The notes under the pieces were generated by a model. That model was not told the origin of the DNA. It saw only the letters and a list, made by a program, of their open reading frames with translations, and did no database searches. Below are positions 21,706 to 33,502 of a stretch of DNA of 64,000 nucleotides, piece after piece. The translations under genes were made by a program, and so were the position numbers. The stretch is from Castor canadensis (taxonomy: Eukaryota; Chordata; Mammalia; Rodentia; Castoridae): contig NC_133397.1 in assembly GCF_047511655.1 (NCBI RefSeq), positions 11,619,501 through 11,683,500 on the forward strand, written 5' to 3'. Numbering within the stretch: position 1 is the first letter of the stretch; each line of letters starts with the position of its first letter.

Positions 21706-22869
21706 AATTGGATATTTTTTCTGAAATTATAAAATACCCAGCTTATTTGCTCTAAGAGAGAAGACAATGAAATCCAGCTACACTTGGGCAGGGATAATTT
21801 TTTTAATAGCCTAAGCACCATATAAAACAAAAGCATCCTTAAAACTGCATTTTTCCTTCTTTAGCTGATAGTGTTGAATGTATGTTGTTCACATTATCAG
21901 CAAAATGGGTTTGAAACCCCTGGAAAACCCCTCCCTAAACATTGAGTTCTCTGTTACACAGAACATTAAGCGATGTGACAAGGGAAAAGGCAGGTCCAGT
22001 GAGAGGAAGGAAATAGGTGGTATTCATGGGACACTCTTCTCAATAAGCCACAGCAGGGGCTGTTGAAATTAACCTCTTTGTGAGGCTCAGTTTGTCTTTG
22101 ATGCTATAAATGGCCAACTTGTTATTCAGATGTTGCCAGAGTGATTTTATTGTAAGAACTATCGTACTTCCAGAGTGGGATATTGTACAAGTGTCAGAGC
22201 ATTGGAAGAAAAGCTGTTTGGAGGATAGGAAAGTTGCACTGCTCTGAAATATAACTATCAAACTACTTAATATAAATGGGAGGATGTGCCTTGGTGATGG
22301 AGAGGTCTGGTAGAGTCCATTCTGACCAAACAATCAAATATCCATAACAGTGAAACCACCTAATTTAGGAGCCTCTTGGGGTGTAGAACAAGTGTAGACT
22401 TAATGTTTATAGTATTCTTGCCAAAACATTTAACCTATACGTATTCAAGAGGAAACAGTGAGACATCCATGAAACACTCTTCATGAACCCTTTAAGAAAA
22501 AGAAATGTAAGAAAAGCAGACATTAAAAAGCAGAGAAACTATTCTAGAGTAAGATACTGAAAACCCTGGACTGAAAACAAATAAGACTAGCTAGTAGATA
22601 ACTTTAAGAGAATTCAGGAAATTTGAATGCAAATTCTGTATTAAGTGATATTGTGGAGTAGGGCTAATTTCCTTGGGTGTGGTAATGGCTTAGTGGTTAG
22701 GTAGGAGATAGTCTTATTTTCTTAAAGAACACATGCTGGAGTAGTAGGAGTAGTGAAATGTCCCAATGTCTGTACTTCCCCAAGAAGACTCTCTAATGAA
22801 ATCAGGCTCTGCAGGTATATAGCGCCAGGTATGTACCTAGTCATTGGAGAATGGATTTCATTCAGCTGT
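21706..22869. other. Unique intergenic sequence
   Basis: No gene supported. A 97-codon minus frame (22040-22333) shows no recognisable features. Confidence 0.45.
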
Positions 22870-22985
22870 ACAAGAAAGCAAACTCCAGGAAGGCAAAGTA
22901 TTAGTTTTATTTCTTATTGTGCCCTTGGTATCCAGAATGGCACCTGTGGGACAGGGACACTCAATAAATATTAGTGAATCACTGA
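22870..22985 (+). repeat. L2 LINE 3' end remnant
   Basis: 'aactccaggaaggcaaag..tattgtgcccttggtatcca' leading to 'ggacactcaataaatattag' follows the L2 3'-end consensus (ctccttgagggcaggg ... gcgctcaataaatatttg). Confidence 0.65.
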
Positions 22986-24084
22986 AAACATCACACTGCT
23001 TTCTTAGATATTGGCCTTGTGTTTGACACTGGCACCAAGGTTGGGTCTGATCAGCATCAGAGCATTTGAGTCTGTAATTCAGGATTACAAACTATTTTAT
23101 AGCCAACCAAGGCAGTATCTAAAATGTAGAGAATACTGACATAGGAATAAACATTATCCCCTTGAATAATGAATAAATAGATCTAAAATGCAATCTCAGA
23201 AAAAATAGTCTTTAAAATTAGTAAAATGAAACAAAATTACAACAGCAATATTTTCAGTTCTAGGTTAATATTGCATTTAAGCATTGAAAGAAGGTTTGAA
23301 ATTGTTTAGTTTAGCAGTTTGCGATAGAAGTTCCTTACAGACCCTAGTAGTTCTTGCAATGCAGCCTTGCTTTGTTTAGACTTCTTTTCAGCCAGCAATA
23401 TAATACTTCAAATACTGATTCCTCTTTTACCTGTTGCCTTTTGGGTGATTAAATTCTCAGTGCATATTTCTTACACTGTTTCTGAGGCAGTGCTTTAGAA
23501 ATTAATGGCTGAACTTGTTAACAGTGTTTCTTTTCATGGACTCATGACAACCCTGGGTGGTTTGTTACAGTTTCACAAATCCTGTGTTATTTCACCTGCC
23601 ATGAGCAGGTAAAAAATTGTATTTAGGTGTATGCTTCATGATAGATCGGATGTTGTAGTCAAGTTAAAGTTTATAACCATTGAGACTGAAATTCATTGCA
23701 TTTATTTGGAAACTGTTCAATATATGTGACATGATTTATTGAGTTTTGGAAGAAAAATAATGGTTTTGTTATCCACCTGTGAAAAGAATTTTGCATTTTC
23801 AGTCATGATGGTATAATTTTCTACTGAAATATGCTTTAAAAATAATTTTTAAATATTCTAGAATCACACATGACAAATGTAAAATATTTTAGTAAAGTGG
23901 CATATAAAGAATTGCTTTCCCACTGTAAGGTAGGTTTTCTCAAAAATAGGTTCTAGGTTGGAATGCATTAATTTTGGATGAGGTTCTAGGACATGACTAA
24001 TTAAAGGAAGCATTGCTCAAACACATATTTAAGAATAACCTCCAAGAGTGAGTGAGCTGGGCTGTAAGCACCCCAACCAGTAAT
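22986..24084. other. Unique intergenic sequence
   Basis: AT-rich single-copy-looking sequence; no gene or named repeat seen. Confidence 0.45.
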
Positions 24085-24200
24085 TGATCAAGATTTTCCT
24101 TGCTGGTAAACCGACTCAAGCCATAAAGTACCTACCTAGCAAGCATGAAGATCTGACTTCAAGCCCCAATGCCGCCAAAAAAAAAAAAGAGAGAGAGAGT
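24085..24200 (+). mobile_element. Diverged ID SINE with A-tail and (GA)n
   Basis: 'actcaagccataaagtacct', 'acctagcaagcatgaagatc' and 'acttcaagccccaatgccgcc' match the ID layout. The A13 tail runs straight into GAGAGAGAGAG, a microsatellite seeded in the SINE tail. Confidence 0.75.
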
Positions 24201-24235
24201 TCCCTTGAAAGAGATTTTACTCCCAGGAACTCTCC

Positions 24236-24330
24236 CACCTGTGCTGTAACACCAGAGTGGTTTCCAGCAGGCTGAGATAGTGCTAGTCATTGGAAGTCAG
24301 CCTGGCTCAGGAAAACTGCCCTAGGATACA
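24236..24330 (+). mobile_element. Possible B1-like (7SL-derived) SINE fragment
   Basis: 'cacctgtgctgtaacaccag', 'gcaggctgagata' and 'gtcagcctggctcaggaaaa' resemble the B1/Alu-like half of the composite SINEs seen elsewhere (compare 61807-61922), but divergence is high. Confidence 0.45.
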
Positions 24331-24394
24331 TGGGGACATAGGATGTAAACACCAATAGCTTATGCTACAAATCCATTTAATTCAAAATGATGAA

Positions 24395-24656
24395 AATTGG
24401 CATGCATATGTATATATGCATATATACATATCTGTCTCCATGTATGTATGTGTTTATATATTGTGTATATTATATATGTATATTATATGTACATGTATAA
24501 TATATTGCATATATTTTTATGTATATATACATTGTATTTGTGTATATATACACATGTATACACCCGTATATTATATTGTGTGTATATATGCACATATATA
24601 GATAAATTGCATCATGTATATTATGTATATATACATAAACTTTATACACACACATA
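24395..24656. repeat. Complex (TA/CA/TG)-rich microsatellite
   Basis: About 260 bases of alternating purine-pyrimidine words (TATATGCA, TGTATGTA, CATATATA, CACACACA). Long frames across it on both strands are artefacts of low complexity. Confidence 0.9.
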
Positions 24657-25059
24657 GTTCATGGTGAGCATTCACAATAGGTCTCCTGTAGGGTTTATAA
24701 AAGCCATAGGATTGAATGCTTATAGGGATTAGTAATATTTTAAAGGCTTGTCTTCCCTAGATGAGCTCCTCAATACCATCTTTGGCATGCTGAATAAAGA
24801 TTCATGATCCAGAGTTTGACTTCACAAAGTACTATGAAGTATCGAAGTGCCAAAGGCATGAAGGGACAATTACCTTATTTTAGACTATGGGGAGAGTGGG
24901 AGCTGTTAACTACCAGTTAGATCCCAGCCTACCTAACACCTAAGAGAAGCTTCACTCCTGAAGCAACACGAGTTTTACTGAAGGTGAGAGGAGTCAGGTT
25001 ACAAGGATCTTCCTCTTCCTGTCCCTATAGTATTTTACTATCACTCTTAGGACTGTCAG
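24657..25059. other. Unique intergenic sequence
   Basis: Nothing recognised. Confidence 0.45.
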
Positions 25060-25125
25060 ATCCTCCAATGCACTTGCTTCTGTACCACAGCAGCCCTGGG
25101 TTTCAAAACCCCAGTAGGGACAAGG
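25060..25125 (+). mobile_element. ID-type SINE fragment, old
   Basis: 'ccaatgcacttgcttctgta' and 'cagccctgggtttcaaaacc' followed by 'ccagtaggga' follow the ID order from the A-B spacer to the 3' end. Confidence 0.55.
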
Positions 25126-26079
25126 AGAGCTGAAGGCTACAGTAAATAGAAACCACTAGGTTTGCCAGGCCCAGTGGACCAGAAGGAGCATTTTGCCTCT
25201 TCCCTGGCTACATTTAAATTCCACCTTCTCCAGTCTTGATTTAGAGACACTTTAAGGGATAGGCATGCATTAACATATGCTTGGGGTGAGAAGTTCTGAC
25301 ATGATTGACATAGGTACATGTTTTGCATTTGACTTTTCCCAGAATTAACATATCCAGGAAAAAATAGATCTTCCTTTGAGACCTTTACCTTGATGGCATA
25401 TGCTTATCATCCGAGCTTTTAAAAACACGAGACTTTGTCTTTCCTTCTAATAGTAACATCAGTCCCAAGCTGAAATTCAGTAAAATAAATGTTGTATTTT
25501 ATATTTACCTAATAAAAAATTCCTTCTCAACCTAACTGTCAAAGTTGCTGGGACAGATAACTGGTCCAATTTTAATAAACTAGCGAGGCCTAAATTAATT
25601 TAAGAAAAAAACTAAAGGCCAATAGGTAAGTCTGAAAATACGCTCCTGGGAATATGGCCTCATTTCTCTGCTAAGGTACCCAGTTCAGGTCAAACTTCTG
25701 GAGCCCCTGCTTGTCTGCCTCAGCCTCAGGGAGGAGAGGCAGTGAAGACATTCAGCCTTCAGGCTTTGTTCTAGGTAGTTCCCTAATAAAATTGGACTTA
25801 GCCTGATGATTTTTCAGACCGTCCAAACCCTCCTTCAGACCTGATCTGGATTCAGACTCCTTGCTCCTAGCTGGTAAAGAATGGGGTTACTCCTCACTTT
25901 TACTCTAACCTGCCATTGTTCTTCCTCAGCTCCTAACTACATGCAGACTCCTCTTGGTCTTGGCTTCTGTCCTGATGACATTTCCTTTCTCTACATCTTG
26001 AACATATTGCCTGGCCTTTGCTAGTTTCTCTTCATGAGAACTAGAGTCTTCTGCAGGTTTGTCCCTCACTAGTTCTCCA
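25126..26079. other. Unique intergenic sequence
   Basis: No gene supported; frames of about 64 codons overlap pyrimidine-rich sequence. Confidence 0.45.
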
Positions 26080-26192
26080 TTCCACTCTGCCTCTCTCTCT
26101 CTCCTCCCCCCTCTCTTCACCTCCCCACTGCCCTGTTTCTGTCACACACACAAGCACCTGCACACACATACACACACACACGCACACACAAC
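26080..26192. repeat. Adjacent (CT)n-rich and (CA)n microsatellites
   Basis: Pyrimidine-rich CTCTCT words at 26083-26120, then CACACA repeats at 26142-26192 with single interruptions. Confidence 0.85.
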
Positions 26193-26679
26193 ACCCTTAA
26201 AGGGCTTATCAAAAAGGACAGACTAATTGGAAATGCTGTGCAGACACCCAGGCATCCCTGCCACATACATCATTATTTCCTGGATGTCCTGATCCTGTTC
26301 CCTTAATCTTGCCTGGACTTATTGGAACCTAACCCAAGCTCCAAAGGACTCAACTGCTATGCCTCTTGCAAAATTTAACAGGGGCCATTGATCCCTCCTT
26401 CATCAGCCAGACCTGGAGTCTGGACAGTTACCATAGCTCAATTCTGATACTGCCTATTCCCATCAGTTGCTCATGAGATTCCAGAATGTCTGGATGAAGC
26501 CGCATGCATAATAGCTGCATCCTTCCCAAGAAGCCAAAAGGGCCTAGAAGAAAAATTTATCTGCTTTGCACACAATAAACCAAGGCACAGAAGAATGCTC
26601 CAAGCAAATCTAAGCCATCATTCATAGTATGTAAACATGTAAACACAAACGTGTGTTGGAAAAGTAAATAATAACCATC
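26193..26679. other. Unique intergenic sequence
   Basis: Nothing recognised. Confidence 0.45.
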
Positions 26680-26805
26680 TTTCTTTCTTTCCTTCTTTCT
26701 TACTTTCTTTCTTTCTTCCTTTTCTTTCTCTCTTTCTTTTGATCTCTCTTTCCTTCATTCTCCTTCTTTCCTTTCTTTCATTTTTTTTCCTTCGTTTTTT
26801 TCCTG
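26680..26805. repeat. (CTTT)n / (CCTT)n pyrimidine tract
   Basis: Over 120 bases almost free of purines on this strand, built from CTTT and CCTT words. The Lys/Arg/Glu-rich minus frame over it is low-complexity. Confidence 0.9.
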
Positions 26806-28414
26806 GGGCCACCTAAGGCTCTCAAAAACCAGTAAGAATGAAACTAGTCCTAGTAGCAATACCTACACATCACTAATTTCTATTAAGTATTTATAGGTGA
26901 GATAGCACTATTACAGAAGCAGACAACCATTTCATATACAGAATCAATTTAATTTAAGTTTATTTCTATCTTCTTGCCCATCAACATCTGCTATTTCTAG
27001 GAAGTATAAATCCATAGATTGTCACTGACTTGTGTTCATTCCTAATGGCAGGTTGGAGAAAAATAGCTAAAAAGAGCTCTATTTCATTTTTTAATTATGA
27101 AGCAAAAATGACAGTTCATCTGGAACGTTGTCAAACCAAGATTGAAAAAAAAATAATTGAGACTTGGGAAGGGAAAAAAGGTACTCTAAAACACACAAAA
27201 ACATTCCAGTCCAAGATGTGTAGCAAGTTCCCCCAAGTGCATCAGAAAAAATCTGTTGCTTGTTTCCACAAGTTTTATCTTTGTTTGCTTAACTTAAAAT
27301 TTTGTATGGCACAAACAGAGGACACAAATATGATTAAACATTAGTTTCTTACTGATAAAAGCTTTTTCAGCCTAATGGGAAATGGAGTAATTATAAGCAT
27401 GAAGTATAGCAGGAGAGAAAGAATGTGCTGTGCTGTTTTATACCTAATTCAATTGGTTATCCAGATTAAAGTGTCTTAGCCAAGGCCAGGGCCTATCAGC
27501 TACTGCTGCTAGCTAAGGATTGTCCTCAAAACTCTCTTGTCTATTGTAGGTGTAATGCTGGTATTTGTTAACAAAATCAAAATAAAGTATTTGCCTTCCA
27601 GAAATTCAGAGTTCAGGTGAAATAAATATAAACAGCCTGGTGGATACCTGAGCAATGCGGTGAGGGCAGTTGTAGCCGTGAGCTGAGATGGAAGTGCCAC
27701 TCAGCCACAGGAACAGGAAAAGTGCTGAGGAGGCAACCCTGGTGCAGCTTTCCCACAACCTTTCACATCTGTATCTGTAAAGGCAGATTATAATACATAC
27801 CATCAAAATTCACTCCCAGCTACAGGTAGTACGAAACTGAGATTTTATTTTAGAGTCACAATAGCCCAGTCTGAAAAGACCTGTTCCAGGAGATATAAGA
27901 TTGCACCATGTTTAGATTTTATTTTGTAAAAATACAGGCAAAGACTGGTCAGACAGAAAGGAGAGTACAGGAAAGGACAGGGGCAAATGAAACCTAATAC
28001 TCTTAAGGAATACGAATTTTCTGTAATCTCTGTCCAGGAAGCAGTGGTAGTTGCTTGCCTGCCTGGCTCCTTTGAAAAGGGAGTTAAACACATAATTTAG
28101 AGCTAAGCATATTAAAAGGGTTCAAGTGTTGGGAGTGTGAGTAGAAGCATCACACTACCAAGAAGATTTTGCTTATCCTTTAAAAATATAAATATGGCTT
28201 CTTTTAAAAGCCTTTCTATTAATACATGTGTGGATATACATAGCCATAGTAATAGCACTTTTTGTGTTTCCTAAATGCATACACAGCACAGTTGCCAAAA
28301 ATGATGCTAGGATAGCTGTATGAAAGACAAAGATCAGCCATACGTTGCAATAGGCACCAATGGCCATAAATACTGTTTATGGGTCAAAATTCAAATTTGT
28401 AAATATTTTCAAGA
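26806..28414. other. Unique intergenic sequence
   Basis: The longest frame (27030-27344, plus, 104 codons) has no known domain, and nothing around it looks like an exon. No other feature seen. Confidence 0.5.
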
Positions 28415-28558
28415 CAAATTTACATGAATTATCTGAGTTTTACTTCACAACAGTCATAAGTAGATAACCCAGATATCAATAACTCTGAATCCCTTAAAGT
28501 TAAGGTGATATAGCTAAAGTCAAGGGTCGGTGCTGGGACTACAAACAAGAGATATGAA
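28415..28558 (-). repeat. MIR-family SINE remnant
   Basis: Antisense MIR order: 'tacttcacaacagtcataag', 'gttaaggtgatatagctaaa' and 'ggtcggtgctgggactacaa'. Strongly diverged. Confidence 0.55.
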
Positions 28559-28864
28559 GAGACATGAACTCTAAAGACCATTTAACTAGAACTATCTGAA
28601 TTATTTCCAGGGGAAAATAATAGGTGAGAAGTTTAGCAATGCACATGTGTGGATTTAACCAAATCTATAGCCCTTGCCGAACAGAAAGGAAGTGTCCACA
28701 GTATGTAATTTTCTTCACTAATGTTTTCCCTTTCAAAAGTTTCTACCCACTCAGTGCGTATTGATCAACTTTGGATTTCTCACCACCTCCTCCACTCTTT
28801 GGAAATCAGAGTATTGTACTGTGTTTAGTCTGTTGATATATTTCCATTCCCTTCCATTTGTTTA
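28559..28864. other. Unique intergenic sequence
   Basis: Nothing recognised. Confidence 0.4.
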
Positions 28865-29645
28865 AATAATGTTTTACTGGGATACAATCCACATACCATA
28901 ATATTCACCTAATTAAATAGAACAATTCGATAGTATTATGTATCATGAGATTTTCCTATTAAAGTACAAAGCCCAATGGTTTTTAGTACTTACAGCTATC
29001 ACCATAATGAAGTTTTGAACATTTTCATTATCCCCAAAAGTAACTCTATGCCCAGTAATGATCATTCTTTTTATCTCCCCGCTTATCTTGGCAAACATTA
29101 ATCTCCTTCTTATCACAATGGATTTGTCTATTTCAGACATTTAGTACAAATGAAATAATCCATTATGTGGCTTTTTGTGACTTGTTTTTTTTTTTTTTTA
29201 CTTAACTATGTCTTCCAGATTTGCCCATGCTTTACAGTATATCAATACTTCTTTCTTTTTCTTTGCTGAATAGCATTTCATTACATGGACATACCACATT
29301 TGATTGACCTATTCATCAGCTGGTGAGCATTTTGTTAGTTTCTTTCTTTGACAATTTTAAATAATAGTGTTATGAACATTCAGGTAAAAGTTTTATTGTG
29401 GATGAATGTATCCATTTCCCTTAAGAAGATAATCAGGTGTGGAATTATGGGATCAGACAGTAACTGTATTTAACACTTTGAAGAACTTCAAAACTGCTTT
29501 TGAAAGTGGCTGCATAATTTTACATTCTCACCAACAATGTATGAGGATTCCATTTTTTCCATGTCCTTTCGGGTACTTATAATTGTGTCATGTGGATTTT
29601 AGCCACACTAGCATGTATAAAGCAGTATTTCATTGTGTTTAAAAT
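28865..29645 (-). mobile_element. Ancient L1 3' end (L1M-like)
   Basis: The complement of an L1MB/ME-type tail: 'tttactgggatacaatccac', 'gaacaattcgatagt', 'tgctgaatagcatttcatta', 'aataccac..cattt', 'aaagtggctgcataatttta', 'cattctcaccaacaatgta'. The order is right but every block is mutated. A T15 run at about 29188-29202 is an internal expansion. Confidence 0.85.
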
Positions 29646-30454
29646 TCACCAATTTTTAAAAGTTTACTGAAAATTTGAACATTACAAAATATTTTTAACA
29701 ATAGTAATTATTCTTATTGTTCATAGGCTTAGTAATGATTTCTGGAATTTTTTTCAATATAGTTGCAGTGGTAGGGGGAGAGGTTAAGTACTGGAGTAGA
29801 AATTAAGAAGATGAATCATAAATTGATAATCTTTGAAGCTGTGTAACAGGCACTTAGAACACTCACTGTGCTATTCTGCTTTTTAATATTTGAAATATTT
29901 CTATTTTAAAAGTTTTTAAGGTCATTATAATCTCATATTAAAAGTTTTTCATATCTTAATGTGAAATTTTCCAGAATTTGTAAAACTGGGCTTCTGTAAA
30001 GTGACTGTATATTGTCTAAACAATCTGTTATCCCACTTAAATTTAGTTTTCTTCTAAAAAATTTGTTATCCCACTGAAATTGAATTTTCTTCTATTTCCA
30101 GCAACTTTAACACTTTCCTTAAAGAAAGAATGGGGAAAATGATAATTACATTTCTCTTATTTCATTAGTTTTTCCTAGCTCCTATAGGCTATTGGTGATT
30201 TCAAACCTCTGAAAAAAGACATTGTTTCTTAGATGACATTTAAGAAAGTCAGTAGCTTTTCAGTTTCTGATGGAGTCATTATTAGAAATGCCCTGTACAT
30301 TTCAATCAAGTTTTACTATGCATGTTTATACTCACACTGCTCTGCTTTTCTGTTCTACTATGTTCTATTCTATTACCTTTTATCCTTAATTGGTCATGAA
30401 ACACTTAGTTGATTTAATAGAGAAAATGATAGCTTAAAAAAAAAACAGTGAGTA
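29646..30454. other. AT-rich unique sequence
   Basis: No gene or named repeat recognised. Confidence 0.45.
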
Positions 30455-31012
30455 GTATCTATAGCCAACTGATCTTCCCCAAAGGTGTCCAAAACTCATT
30501 ATGGAGAAAAGAGAACCTCTTCAACAAATACTGCTGGGAAAACTGGATATCCACATGTAGAAGACTGAAACTAGATCCCTGTTTTTCACCCTATAACAAA
30601 ATCAACTCAAAGTGGATCAAAGACCTTAATATAAGGACTGAAACTTTGAAACAACTCCAGGAAGCAAGACAATGGAAAAGCTAGGCATAGGGAAAGACTT
30701 CCTAAACAGAACTTAAAAGGCTTAGTGTTTAAGAGAAGCAATAAACAAATGGGACTGCATTGACCTAAAGAGCTTCTGCACAGCAAAGAAAACAATCACC
30801 AGACTCAAGAGGCAGCCCACAGAATGGGGGAAAATCTTTGCCAGCTACTCAACCACTAAGGGACTAATATCCAGAATCTACAGGAAACTCAAAAAACTCA
30901 GCCCCCAAAGAATCAACAACCCAGTGAAGAAATGGGCACATGAATTAAACAGGGAATTCTCAAAAGAAGAGATACAAATGGCCAGTGAAGACATGAAGAA
31001 GTGTTCAACTTC
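30455..31012 (+). mobile_element. L1 ORF2 internal fragment, truncated at both ends
   Basis: The 30448-30684 frame shows the late ORF2p region ([30 protein letters not shown]). Later frames give '[10 protein letters not shown]'-like and '[24 protein letters not shown]'-like pieces split by frame changes. Sequence ends abruptly at 31012 before the cysteine motif, with no 3' UTR or poly(A). It aligns to about 37480-38030 of the plus-strand L1 but is clearly more diverged. A later deletion or a partial duplication would explain the missing 3' end. Confidence 0.88.
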
Positions 31013-31917
31013 CCTTTTTATAATCAATTAGATTCACTGTTCTGTTAAATTTACCTTAGTACATTGTAGTGCTTGGGAAATATTTGATGATAAATTAATT
31101 AACCTCTCAATGAAGGTATATTCTAATTCAAGGTAACACTCACCCATTAATTCTAGTTCTTTTCTCTAAAGTACAAGAATGAAATCTAACTTGTTTTCAG
31201 CCTGGGATTTTTTGATACATAATGATTAAATTGCCCCAGCGTGCCTTTTTAAATTTAGGGAAATACCCTAAAGTTTACCAATTAGCCCAAGCATTCAAAA
31301 GTTTTATGAAGAACATGTCATGTATTGACTATCAAGTTCCACATCATCACTTTCATCTTTTACAGTGAGTATCTGAGAGCATCCACTCCTTTCCTGCACT
31401 CTGGACTTCTATAAATGTAATCTCACATGTAAAGTTCTCCCATGCAGTTTTAATTTATAGATTTATTCAATAAATGTCTCCTGTACATTGTCATGCAATT
31501 TGTCAATTCAAGCACTGCAAAGAAGATTGTTTGCAGCATGCTTTTGAAAGGTGTTCTGTAGGAGGGCAGATGTCCATTTACCTTTCACTGGGTGAATGAG
31601 TAAATCCACTGTCTGTTCCTAACCCATGGCTATATCCCAAGGAATGTTGTTGAATCCTTTTTCTTTATGGGTTCTAAGATTCACCATGTTTATGGAAGTA
31701 AAGGAAGAGAGAGAGAGGAGATATTAATACACTGTAGAGATGGATTTAACTTTTTATACCTCTTCTGCCAAATACCTCTTCTTTTTCTCACCTTTCAAAC
31801 ACTTAATTCCTTGAATTCAGATGAGTTCTTTCTTTATACCTATGTGATGATTCCTACAAAGCACTTAATGGTCTCTGTCACTCTGAATGAATATTGGTCC
31901 TAGGAAGGACCCTGATT
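31013..31917. other. Unique intergenic sequence
   Basis: Nothing recognised. Confidence 0.45.
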
Positions 31918-31929
31918 TAAGTGTCTATA
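31918..31929. repeat. Left target-site duplication of the 7-kb L1
   Basis: TAAGTGTCTATA is repeated exactly at 38953-38964, bracketing the L1. Confidence 0.9.
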
Positions 31930-31938
31930 ATCAAGATT

Positions 31939-31950
31939 CCAAGATGGCGG
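31939..31950 (+). promoter_or_regulatory. YY1-type site at the L1 5' end
   Basis: CCAAGATGGCGG lies about ten bases from the inferred L1 start. The same core (CCAAGATGGC) lies at the same place in the minus-strand copy (13801-13810). Human L1 carries a YY1 site in the equivalent position that fixes the transcription start. Confidence 0.75.
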
Positions 31951-32125
31951 CTAGAGGGAGTAAGCAGAAAGTGTGCCTCCTATAGTGAAATCTTGGAGAG
32001 ACGCTGGAGACACACCTTGCAGGCAAAACCACTGAGAAGAGGCAAAACCTCCACATCTCCAGCTGACACAGAGCATCTCCAATTCATGTTAAATGGAAAA
32101 AACAGGAGGGCCCCCGGGCCACCAG

Positions 32126-32581
32126 TCACCCGCGCCCAGATGGCTTGGGAAGACGTGAACAAGGTGAGCTTAGTGATACTGCAGTACTCCCACAGACAAC
32201 CCTGGGCCAGAGCAGCATAGCCCCCTGGGCAGACTGACTACCCGGGAGGAAAAAAAAAGAGAAACTGAGTAATAAGCAATAAAAGCAATAAAGACACGCA
32301 AGAAAGAGGGTGGGGCGCACTGAGCGCTGAAGATTGGGGGAAGGGAATCCTTCATAGAACTGTAAGTAAACAAGCCAGGCAGAACAGAGAGGCTCCAGCG
32401 GGAGTGGGGGAGCACACCCAGCAACCAAGAGCGGGAAAGCTTGTTTGTTTACGTGAGCTGTAAACAAACATGGCAGCTGGCAGGAGCAGCAGCACTGCCC
32501 AGTAATCAGAAGCAGGAAAGCTTGTAAAAGTGGAAGTGGGAGGAAAACTCCACAGGAGAGGGGGGAAGACCCACTTCCCAC
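32126..32581 (-). other. Open frame antisense to L1 5' UTR (151 codons), coding status uncertain
   Basis: It contains PLSCGVF and LLQAFLLL, as does the antisense frame at 12776-13381. The upstream partner block (HLPTAVSLLLLE, ISGVSLALIWP) lies in a separate frame at 32627-32815, so this copy carries a frameshift relative to the other. I do not know the peptide; it may be non-coding. Confidence 0.3.
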
Positions 32582-33502
32582 GTGAACTGTAAATAAACAC
32601 GCAGGCCTGAGAAAGCAGGTGCAGTGTCACCTCCCCCAGTGTGCTTGGAAAGGGGAAAGCTTGTGGCAGAGGCTCACACACAGGAGAACTCTGAGTAAAC
32701 AAAGCCTGAGGGGCCAGATGAGTGCTAAGCTCACCCCTGAGATCTGAATAAATAACACCTCCAGCAACAGCAGACTGACAGCAGTGGGCAGGTGAGCCCC
32801 AGCCTCAGATACCATTCACAGAACTGTCTCCAGACTCTTTTTTTTTCTCTCTCCCTACCTCTGATGAGAAAACAACTGAACTACATGTGCATGCTGAAAA
32901 CTTACTGAAACTGTATTGCATTTGAACTTGGGACACTTTGTGGGTTTTTGTTTTTTGGTTTTTGGATTTTTTTTGTGCAGTTTTGTTCTACTTTATGCAT
33001 CCCCTTTGATGAGACAACTACAGAACAACATCTGAGGCACCATCTCCAGGATTGGAGACTGAGATGGACACCAAAATTATTAAGACTGAAACTTCATTGC
33101 ATTTGAACTTGGAGGTTTATTTATTTTTTCTTATTATCTATTTTTCATTTTGTTTTATTTTATTTATAAACATATTTCTTTCATTTACTTATTTTTTATT
33201 TTTACTCTTATCTTTATTCTTTTTATTTTTTATTTTCACTCCTCTCTCTGTCTCTCTAATGCCTGTTCAGGTTACTGGTGACTAGTACACTAACACACCC
33301 TGTTTATACCTTTGAAACTTTCTTGTCTGATTCCTTGTTTCATTTTCTCCTACTTGTCTGTTTATTTGTTTTTCCCTTTTCTTTAACATCTTGCTTTCTA
33401 TCTCCTCTCATCCTTCCATTCTAAATATTACAATTGTTATTATTACAAGCTAGAAAATACTTAATTTCACACAGTACATGGACAGTAACAACACCAAGGA
33501 AA

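Noticed and set aside
21394-21755. T16-GCAG followed by a 115-codon frame, resembling a splice acceptor and exon
   Set aside because: The frame runs through the recent ID SINE and its A-tail, and the T run is better explained as a homopolymer.
24362-24657. Three overlapping Tyr/Ile/Cys-rich frames
   Set aside because: All are produced by the TA/CA/TG microsatellite on both strands.
27030-27344. 104-codon plus-strand frame in unique sequence
   Set aside because: No domain, no splice or promoter context, and a length expected by chance in AT-rich DNA of this size.
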